A DNA stretch of 64,000 nucleotides from Melioribacteraceae bacterium (GTDB lineage Bacteria; Bacteroidota; Ignavibacteria; Ignavibacteriales; Melioribacteraceae). Where the stretch lies: positions 62,001 through 126,000 of the forward strand of contig BQMY01000075.1 of assembly GCA_022181065.1 (NCBI GenBank). Reading direction: 5' to 3'. A program made the position numbers and the translations under genes. Of the stretch, positions 57,701 to 64,000 are shown piece by piece (position 1 is the first letter of the stretch; the number at the start of each line of letters is the position of its first letter). A model generated the notes under the pieces. It did not search any database. It saw only the letters and a program-made list of their open reading frames with translations, and was not told where the DNA came from.

Positions 57701-60700
57701 CTTTCTTCAACCGCTAATAACCTTGTTGAAGAAAATGTTGAATTTATTGAATTTTGGCTCAACATATCCAACGCTCCCGAAGGCGCTAAACTTAATATTG
57801 ATTTGGGACAGATAAGTGAAGACGTAATCCCTAACAATCAGCTCGATACGGAGGATAAAAACCAGAATGACCTTGAAGAAGAAGGTGAAGATACCGGTAT
57901 TGACGGTCTCTTCAACGAACAGGAAGAAGGTTATGATCCTGTAAACAATCCTGATCCTGCTGGTGATGACTTTTCAGTTAATATTCAGGCAGTTGACTAT
58001 AGAAATGTAAATGGCACGGAAAATAACGCCGAATACAGAAACGCGGGTATTAAACTACCGGATAGTGAGGATCTTAATCGTAACTTTACACTTAACATAG
58101 TGAATAGTTACTTTCGCTATGAACTTGAACTCGATACAAACAGTCTTTCGAATCCGTTTATTTCCGGGGAAGGCGAAAATGGCTGGTATCAGTTCAGAAT
58201 TCCTCTGAAAGACTGGAAGGAAAAAATCGGTGATCCTTCGTTTTCTGTTGTAGAATTTATCAGAGTTTGGTTTAGTGAAGTAAATAGTTCGGTTCACCTG
58301 CGGTTTGCAGAGTTTAACCTTGTCGGTAACCAGTGGCAGAAGCAGCTAACCACAACTGTTACAGAAGATGATGAAGTTCTCACACTTGGTACAATAAACG
58401 TTGAGGATAATCCGACTTATGTTAGTCCTCCCGGAGTAAACCGAGAACGAGATCGCTCAAAACCTGATGAAGAAGTTTATAAAAATGAACAATCTTTACA
58501 GTTAATTATTAATGATCTCGAAGATGGTGACTATCGTGAGGTTGTGAAATATCTCTACAGACCTCTTGACGTTTTTAACTACAAAGAGATGAAGCTTTTC
58601 ATACATGGTGATGAGGCGGCTATTCCCGGTGATGTTTCCTACTTCATGAATGATGATGATTATGGAAGTGAAGTTTATTTCAGGTTTGGTTCCGATAGTT
58701 TGAACTTCTATGAATACAGGCAGCCGGTAAAACCTGACTGGAATGAAATCCGGATGGTATTTAAAGAGTTGACCGCTATCAAGCAGGCGAGAACAAGGGT
58801 TGATTCAATTTATACTCAGGAAGTGCCGGGTGAACCGGGGCACAGTTATGGTATTAAAGGTAATCCGAGTTTGACGAAAGTTACTTTCTTCACCGTGGGG
58901 ATTATCAACCCGAAAAATAAAGGTGAAGCCGGGCGACAGGTTTCAGGTGAGTTGTGGATAAATGAACTTCGTGTTCTCGACGCTGAAAATACTCCCGGTT
59001 GGGCATATAGCGCATCTACTTCTTTCCAGATGGCTGATTTTATTACCTTTAATTTTAATATGAGTCAGACAGACCCATATTTCCATCGCTTGAGTGAAAG
59101 ATTCGGTTCAAGAATCGATAGACGTTCGTGGGGTGGCGGTTTTGATATGGATGTGCTCAAGCTAATTCCCGGTAATTTACAGGGAAGTAACCTTCGTGTA
59201 AATTATTCGAGAACAGAATCTGTTTCCAAACCGCAGTTCCTTCCCGGAACAGATATCGAGGTTAATTCCGCTGTGGAACAGGAGCAGATCAAGCTCGTAA
59301 ATCAGGGTGTTGAACAGGAGGAAGCTCAACGTCTGGCGAATGAGGTGCGTGACAGGACTTACACGATAAATGTTTCAGATTCATGGTCGCTTTCAAATAT
59401 CAAATTTAAGATACCTTCAAACGCCTGGTATATCCGCGATACATTTAACAGTCTGAGTTTTAATTTTAACTTCAATAAAACTTACAGCCGTAACCCTAAC
59501 ACATTAAACAGTAACAGCTGGGTTTGGAACGCGAGCGCAAAATACGCGATAAACCTGAGCAAGGATTATTTCTTCTATCCCGCGAACATTCCAATTTTGG
59601 GATACGTGTTTGGTATATTTGAAGATTACCGCAACGTAAAAGTTTATTATACTCCCGCAAACTTCAGTAGTGGTTTGTCAGCAAAAAGGAACTATTCATT
59701 TACTCAGACAAGAAGCACACAATCAGCGCCAAGTATTCAGCGAGATTTTACATCTACACGTAATTTCAGTTTTAACTGGATATTCACAGAAGGCGGATTT
59801 TTAAATCTCGGATTAGATTACAATGCCGATTTTCAATCGTCACTTGCATACTTACTCACACGTGAACTTAGTGAGGATAATCTTATTCCGAGAACCGAAA
59901 GTGAAATCTGGGCAGATATATTTGGTGGCGCCTACTTTGGTAAGGATTACAATTTCCGCCAGGCGTTTAACTTGAAAGCCAATCCAAAACTACCAACTTT
60001 GTGGGATTTGAATAAATTTTTCCAGATTACAATGGGATATTCCGCCAATTACAACTGGCAGTTCAATTTCCAGCAGGAGGAGCTGGGGCGTTCCGCGGGG
60101 TATTCCAACCGAATTAACGCGGGATTGACACTACGACTAAAATCATTGTTTGAACCTCTGTTTGAGTCTGGTCCTTCTACCAAAAACCCTACCATCAATC
60201 CGCCAAAAAATCAAAGGGGAAGAGGTAGAGGAAGAACAGGTACGCAGGATGAAACAAATGAAGAAGATGATATTAACCGCGAAGTAGCAGATACAACAAG
60301 CGGGAAACCTTCGGCATTGATGCGCGCATTGAATGCGCTGACGGCCGGCGCACACTATTTCTTGTTCAACTACGACCAGATATCCGCTAACTTTACGCAG
60401 ACAAATTCTCTATCCGGTTCAGGTATTGCGGCGGAAGGAACAGGTTTTAATAATTTCTGGGGATTCACGCAGAAAGATCAAAATGGTCCTTCCCGCGCGT
60501 TTATGCTCGGTTTTGATAATGAGCTCGGTCCACGTGCTGCAGGTGGTAATTTATCGAATAATTTTAGTCAGAAAAATACACTCGATTTCAAAACTTCACG
60601 ACCTCTCTGGGAAGGCGCGAATATCGACTTGAACTGGCGTGTGGCGTGGGGTATTAATAAAACAACAAAAATCCAGACAGATTCACTTGGTAACGCTCTG

Positions 60701-61567
60701 ATCACCGGTGTAAACTCAACGGGAAATATTGACAGAACATTTCTTTCATTCCCGCCGTCATTCTTCCTTTCTGTTTTCAACAGTGGAATAGTGAGAGTGA
60801 ATGAACTTTACGATCCTGAAGCGGAAGACCCCGCCAGGAATCTCTCAGACGCGTTTGTGCAGGGATTTGAAAGTTTACCGATCTTCTCGAAAATACCGTT
60901 CCTCGCTGATTTCGCGAGATTTATGCCTCGTCCTAACTGGCGTTTCAGATGGTCGGGATTAGAGAAGTTCTCCTTCTTCAAAAGTTTCGCGAAACGTGTG
61001 TCAATCAACCACGGATATTCATCCAGCTTTACAGAAGGGTGGAAAATTGACCCTGATGGTAACGAAGTTATTCAGACACAAAAAATCAATTATGGCTTTT
61101 CACCATTACTCGGGCTCGATGTTACCTTTGAATCGCTCTGGGGCGGAGACCTTACCGCCGGTGTGAAGTTTAATACAAAAACGTCATACGATTTGCAGAT
61201 ATCAACCAGAAACATTACCGAGTCATTCTCAAAAGATATAAATATCACGGCAAGTTACTCGAAACGTGGCTTTAATATTCCGCTATTCGGTATCTCATTG
61301 CAGAACGACCTTGAATTTTCATTCTCTTACACGAGTGGTAATAACTCGGTACTGATTTTTGAAATGGATAACTTCAAGGAGGAAGGAAAACCGCAGGATG
61401 GTACGATAAGAACGACCATTGAGCCTCGTGTGAAATATGTGATGAGCCAGAGAGTAACTTTATCACTCTTCTACAAAATGACAACGGTTGAGCCTGAAGG
61501 TGCCGCGCGAATTCCTCCAACCTCCACAAACGAAGCGGGTCTGGACGTACATATTTCAATTCAATAG
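54755..61567 (+). CDS. sprA: SprA/Sov, type IX secretion outer-membrane translocon
   Basis: A 2270-residue protein, in the usual size range of SprA, the giant 36-strand barrel through which T9SS clients cross the outer membrane. After a signal-like hydrophobic segment (LLLPGIALFLLTGFTL) come a Ser/Asp-rich linker with five DSLAID-like repeats (about 85-115), SprA-type N-terminal domains, and long barrel-type strands to the end (IPPTSTNEAGLDVHISIQ). The start is TTG at 54755; no ATG with a ribosome-binding site was found, so a nearby TTG (54767) is possible. porX follows after 9 bases. Confidence 0.93.
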   Translation: MRPKLRKLQLLLPGIALFLLTGFTLVSDIDTNSGFNNRKQDAIQKNSQNLDNSALSEGGAPERAYLPARWSPFADSTENSPGDSLSQADSLMSDSLAIDSLAIDSLALDSMSLDSTARIKFFKHQRKPSRAVPFREKKKSSFYVYPSNQYVKRKVELDSTGTNVIIQEEINGKEFKTPIILPLDEYIAQNMEAINRKNWEDLGYKYELKASTKDLSQLLTDITNIQIPLPSTSFLSIFGPPEINLRISGAVDIHGAWRSETTEGIASSRLGNTRNEPDFKQQVQINVNGTIGDKLTINADWNTERTFEYENQLKIKYTGYEDEIVQSVEAGNVSLQTSSLVGGSEALFGVKAKFQLGPFSLTALASQKKGEVEEVSVTGGSETQEFEIHAYEYSQNHFFIDQIYADPNRDLFFRYYGNAVPDIESEFQIKDIEVWKTASGIVQSDKEREITAMIDLPERAQGENFLYDDLRNTSEDENGRTVAKGRFIQLTEGVDYEINEYVGVISFKTSLQAEDAIAVSYRQEGPSAATADDDVYYGEFVREIGLEDSTKTLVMKLVKPPNLQPQFRDAWQLQLKNIYPIKGRDVKEEGFVLDVNYIIEGQDPVTELGGQKLIQAFGLDNTDASQQGGPDGAFDFIPGRTIIPSTGEIIFPVLQPFGDNFPENLSDSLRYNAVYDTTVTFAKQDRAKDKFIITGEYSASVTSVYNIGFNVVENSAKVYLNGNELREGSDYSVDYNIGQITIRNDAALVPGADLKITYEKNDLFALASKTLIGFRGLYEFNKDTRLGFSYLNLNQQTLSDKVRIGEEPLNNSIFGLDFATAVELPFVTKALDNVISTKTMSRMTLKGEYAYMDPEPNTKSSTIESDGGKSIAYIDDFEGSKRIIPIGIADRGWKDLSPPLSLVPAGDGPADIMRYKAKSYWFNIIPSETRIQDIWGDRKQVSREDEQVTVLDYVFEPTERGTYNLNPEIENPMQNWGGMMKILSSTANNLVEENVEFIEFWLNISNAPEGAKLNIDLGQISEDVIPNNQLDTEDKNQNDLEEEGEDTGIDGLFNEQEEGYDPVNNPDPAGDDFSVNIQAVDYRNVNGTENNAEYRNAGIKLPDSEDLNRNFTLNIVNSYFRYELELDTNSLSNPFISGEGENGWYQFRIPLKDWKEKIGDPSFSVVEFIRVWFSEVNSSVHLRFAEFNLVGNQWQKQLTTTVTEDDEVLTLGTINVEDNPTYVSPPGVNRERDRSKPDEEVYKNEQSLQLIINDLEDGDYREVVKYLYRPLDVFNYKEMKLFIHGDEAAIPGDVSYFMNDDDYGSEVYFRFGSDSLNFYEYRQPVKPDWNEIRMVFKELTAIKQARTRVDSIYTQEVPGEPGHSYGIKGNPSLTKVTFFTVGIINPKNKGEAGRQVSGELWINELRVLDAENTPGWAYSASTSFQMADFITFNFNMSQTDPYFHRLSERFGSRIDRRSWGGGFDMDVLKLIPGNLQGSNLRVNYSRTESVSKPQFLPGTDIEVNSAVEQEQIKLVNQGVEQEEAQRLANEVRDRTYTINVSDSWSLSNIKFKIPSNAWYIRDTFNSLSFNFNFNKTYSRNPNTLNSNSWVWNASAKYAINLSKDYFFYPANIPILGYVFGIFEDYRNVKVYYTPANFSSGLSAKRNYSFTQTRSTQSAPSIQRDFTSTRNFSFNWIFTEGGFLNLGLDYNADFQSSLAYLLTRELSEDNLIPRTESEIWADIFGGAYFGKDYNFRQAFNLKANPKLPTLWDLNKFFQITMGYSANYNWQFNFQQEELGRSAGYSNRINAGLTLRLKSLFEPLFESGPSTKNPTINPPKNQRGRGRGRTGTQDETNEEDDINREVADTTSGKPSALMRALNALTAGAHYFLFNYDQISANFTQTNSLSGSGIAAEGTGFNNFWGFTQKDQNGPSRAFMLGFDNELGPRAAGGNLSNNFSQKNTLDFKTSRPLWEGANIDLNWRVAWGINKTTKIQTDSLGNALITGVNSTGNIDRTFLSFPPSFFLSVFNSGIVRVNELYDPEAEDPARNLSDAFVQGFESLPIFSKIPFLADFARFMPRPNWRFRWSGLEKFSFFKSFAKRVSINHGYSSSFTEGWKIDPDGNEVIQTQKINYGFSPLLGLDVTFESLWGGDLTAGVKFNTKTSYDLQISTRNITESFSKDINITASYSKRGFNIPLFGISLQNDLEFSFSYTSGNNSVLIFEMDNFKEEGKPQDGTIRTTIEPRVKYVMSQRVTLSLFYKMTTVEPEGAARIPPTSTNEAGLDVHISIQ

Positions 61568-61576
61568 AGATTTTAT

Positions 61577-63148
61577 ATGAGAAAACCTCAAATTTTATGG
61601 GTCGATGATGAAATCGACCTTTTGCGTTCGCATATTATATTTTTAACCGAAAAAGATTACGATGTTGATACCGTTACCAACGGTGAGGACGCGATCAACA
61701 TGGTAACTGAAAAAAATTATGACCTGATTTTCCTCGATGAAATGATGGCAGGTATGGGCGGACTTGAAACTCTGGCGCGTATCAAGGAGTTGAAACCAAA
61801 CATTCCGGTTGTGATGGTAACAAAAAGTGAGGAAGAATCACTTATGAATGACGCGATCGGGAGTAAAATTGATGACTATCTTATCAAACCGGTCGTTCCT
61901 TCTCAAATTTTACTTACCTGTAAAAAGAACATTGATAAACAAAAAATTACCGGAGAATATGTCGCCAAGGATTATCTGCAGACGTTTAATGATATTAGCC
62001 GGAAACTTATGATGGGTCCCGACTTTGAGGAGTGGATTGAGATATATCTCAAGCTTGTAAATTCCGAGTTGGAGCTTGATACTCATCCGGAAGTTGATTT
62101 AAGGCAGACCATAATAGACCAGAAGAAGGAATGTAATCAGGAGTTCAGCAAGTTTGTTGAAAAAAATTATAAAAATTGGCTTGATAGTGAAGACGATCCC
62201 TATTCTCCGGAGCTTACACCCGCAATTGTAAAAAATCATGTTTTCCCTGAACTGGAAAAAGCACCTGGACCCGTGTTTTTATTTGTCCTTGATTGTTTAA
62301 GACTCGATCAATGGCTCATAATGGAAAAAACTTTACTCGAAATTTTTGATATTGAGAAGAAGTATTACTATTCCATTCTGCCAACCGCAACACCTTACGC
62401 GAGAAATTCATTGTTTGCGGGAGCATATCCCAGCGAAATTGAAAAATATTTCCCTGATCTATGGAGCAATAACAAGGATGACGAGAAGAGTCAGAACAAG
62501 CACGAAAAACAGCTATTGCAAAGATTGATCGTTAGAGAACGTGTTAAATTGCGTAATGATTTAAAGTATATGAAGATTATCGATCCTGATGTCGGGCGAA
62601 ATTTTGAACAAAACATTCTTTCTCACAAAAAGACACACTTCATGGCGGTTGTTGTGAATTTCCTTGATATGATCGCGCATGGCAGATCAGATTCCGATAT
62701 TCTCAAGGAAATCGCCCCTGATGAACCCGCATACAGATCACTTACCGCAAGTTGGTTCAGGCATTCATCGTTGCTTGGTACATTCAAACAGATTGCCTCG
62801 ATGAAAAACGCAACGATAATTGTAACTACAGATCATGGCAGTATCCGCACTCTTCGTGGAGCAAAAGTATTGGGGGATAAAGAAGCCTCTACCAATCTGC
62901 GATTCAAGTTCGGGCGCAACCTCAAGGTGGATGACAAGCATGCCCTGTTTATAAAAAATCCCGCGGAATATAAACTTCCAAAACGAGGTTTAACGGTCAG
63001 CTACATTATCTCAAAAGAGGATTATTATTTTGTTTATCCGACAGACTATCACAAATATCTGAGCCATTACAAAGATACGTTCCAGCATGGTGGTATTTCG
63101 ATGGAAGAGATGATTTTGCCTGTAATTAAAATGACCAATAAAGCGTAG
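61577..63148 (+). CDS. porX: PorX, T9SS response regulator with PglZ phosphatase domain
   Basis: A 523-residue protein with an N-terminal receiver (VDDEIDLLRSH; phospho-acceptor in LIFLDEMM; KPVVP) and a large C-terminal PglZ (alkaline-phosphatase-like) domain (about 180-500; LDCLRLDQW, TTDHGS). PorX in Porphyromonas controls T9SS gene expression with the kinase PorY and sigma factor SigP. Here it follows sprA by 9 bases, so the regulator and translocon are in one unit. No PorY-type kinase is adjacent. Confidence 0.93.
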   Translation: MRKPQILWVDDEIDLLRSHIIFLTEKDYDVDTVTNGEDAINMVTEKNYDLIFLDEMMAGMGGLETLARIKELKPNIPVVMVTKSEEESLMNDAIGSKIDDYLIKPVVPSQILLTCKKNIDKQKITGEYVAKDYLQTFNDISRKLMMGPDFEEWIEIYLKLVNSELELDTHPEVDLRQTIIDQKKECNQEFSKFVEKNYKNWLDSEDDPYSPELTPAIVKNHVFPELEKAPGPVFLFVLDCLRLDQWLIMEKTLLEIFDIEKKYYYSILPTATPYARNSLFAGAYPSEIEKYFPDLWSNNKDDEKSQNKHEKQLLQRLIVRERVKLRNDLKYMKIIDPDVGRNFEQNILSHKKTHFMAVVVNFLDMIAHGRSDSDILKEIAPDEPAYRSLTASWFRHSSLLGTFKQIASMKNATIIVTTDHGSIRTLRGAKVLGDKEASTNLRFKFGRNLKVDDKHALFIKNPAEYKLPKRGLTVSYIISKEDYYFVYPTDYHKYLSHYKDTFQHGGISMEEMILPVIKMTNKA

Positions 63149-63149
63149 T

Positions 63150-63581
63150 ATGGCATTCCCGCTAAAATTTGTCAGCACCAGTGAAGAGGATACCGCTAAC
63201 GCAGCGAAAGCCTTTGCCGGAATCGTAAAACCGGGAAATATTGTGCTTTTCGAAGGTGATCTGGGAGTCGGTAAAACATTCTTTATTAAAAAACTTGTTG
63301 AAATATTTGGTGTTAAAGACGCTTCAAGTCCATCATTTTCAATAGTGAATGAGTATTACGGGAAGGTAAACTTTTATCATTTCGATTTTTACAGAATCAA
63401 AAAAGAAGTTGAGTTGTATGATATAGGTATTGAGGAATATCTTTCAGACCCCGATTCGATCAAGCTGGTTGAATGGGCAGAGCTATTCCCGAATGTTTTT
63501 GAAATGGTTGATTATAAGGTTAAAATTACTATGTTAGGTGCTGATAAAAGGGAGATTCTGATTGAAGGATTTAATAACTGA
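63150..63581 (+). CDS. tsaE: tRNA threonylcarbamoyladenosine synthesis ATPase TsaE
   Basis: A 143-residue ATPase. The Walker A motif GDLGVGKTFFIKK, the FSIVNEYYG and HFDFYRIKK segments, and VEWAE fit TsaE. It acts with TsaB and TsaD to make t6A37 in tRNA. It starts one base after the porX stop. Confidence 0.95.
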   Translation: MAFPLKFVSTSEEDTANAAKAFAGIVKPGNIVLFEGDLGVGKTFFIKKLVEIFGVKDASSPSFSIVNEYYGKVNFYHFDFYRIKKEVELYDIGIEEYLSDPDSIKLVEWAELFPNVFEMVDYKVKITMLGADKREILIEGFNN

Positions 63582-64000
63582 GTTACCTGTTCTCGGCATC
63601 GAAACTTCGGGTGAGTTGTGCGGGGTTTCATTATTCAAGTCACCCGGGGAGATATACTCCGCGGAAATAAGAAAAAAGAATATACATTCCGAAAAATTGC
63701 TCGAACTTGTTGACCAGACTTTAAAATCTGCCGCACTAAATATTAGAGAGGTCGGTTCGATTGCTGTATCCGTTGGACCGGGCTCATTCACGGGGTTAAG
63801 AATAGGGCTATCCGCGGCGAAAGGATTGGCGATGGGAGCTGAACTACCCATAATTCCGGTTCCGACATTCAGCGCGATGGCATTGCAAATGGCCTCTTAT
63901 CTACCTTTAGAAAGTGATTTCGTAATCGCTAACAGTGTTAATATCACTGAGCTTTATGTTGCCAGATACAAAAGGGAAAATGAATACTTCACAGAATTAG
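63562..64000 (+). CDS. tsaB: TsaB, t6A biosynthesis protein (partial, 3' end outside window)
   Basis: The frame from TTG 63562 is open to the end of the window. It reads LPVLGIETSGELCGVSL, HSEKLLELVDQTL and SVGPGSFTGLRIGLSAAKG, the TsaB signature of an ASKHA-like partner of TsaD. GGGAG lies seven bases before the TTG, and it overlaps tsaE by 20 bases. Confidence 0.93.
   Translation, partial: MKDLITELPVLGIETSGELCGVSLFKSPGEIYSAEIRKKNIHSEKLLELVDQTLKSAALNIREVGSIAVSVGPGSFTGLRIGLSAAKGLAMGAELPIIPVPTFSAMALQMASYLPLESDFVIANSVNITELYVARYKRENEYFTEL

Overview
The window looks like chromosome from a free-living, motile, Gram-negative member of the Bacteroidota/Chlorobiota (FCB) group, most likely the Ignavibacteria. 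It encodes SprA, PorX and a plug protein of the type IX secretion system (T9SS), two secreted proteins with the NYPNPFNP-type C-terminal sorting domain, a Bacteroidota-type LptD and a DUF5916 protein. The assignment is inferred from gene content only; there is no rRNA or tRNA gene in the window.

Positions 1-16046 are almost entirely signal transduction. In order they hold a receiver/PAS/GAF histidine kinase (5' end outside the window), a 1559-residue kinase with about nine PAS domains and a GAF domain, a lone receiver, a receiver-LytTR regulator, a receiver-kinase with an eroded ATP lid, a chemoreceptor, CheW, an outer-membrane porin and a second chemoreceptor. No CheA is present. Positions 16110-24295 hold a DUF5916 outer-membrane protein and two secreted T9SS clients (Asp-box repeats; tandem repeats of about 102 residues).

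Positions 24412-43041 are mostly housekeeping: pcm-miaA, an AtuA-like pair, prfB with a programmed frameshift, a cyclic-nucleotide-binding protein, an MGMT-family protein, a crcB-DUF190-PAP2 operon, a T9SS plug protein, an oxidoreductase, a ROK kinase, lptD with a NYN nuclease gene, and a phosphodiester glycosidase. Among them lie a decayed histidine-kinase remnant (24862-25085) and a 50-codon gene for a very acidic protein (25261-25413).

Positions 44371-46887, between an NDH-2-like dehydrogenase and a nitrilase, form an accessory island. It carries a HigBA-type and a Phd/VapC-type toxin-antitoxin pair, copies of a dispersed palindromic repeat, a 346-bp element with terminal inverted repeats and several REP-like hairpins.

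Positions 46888-54583 carry metabolic genes: nitrilase, SpmA-SpmB-like membrane protein, D-2-hydroxyacid dehydrogenase, NeuD-like acetyltransferase, alanine dehydrogenase, CoA-transferase and a metallophosphatase. Positions 54755-64000 hold sprA directly followed by porX, tsaE and the start of tsaB. This joins the T9SS translocon, its regulator and two t6A tRNA-modification genes in one tightly packed transcription unit.

I saw no CRISPR array, prophage or intact transposase. The best candidates for a second look are the UAA-type prfB frameshift, the leaderless higBA promoter with a built-in operator, the 346-bp mobile-element-like unit, the multi-receiver relay with its degenerate kinase, and the acidic microprotein.
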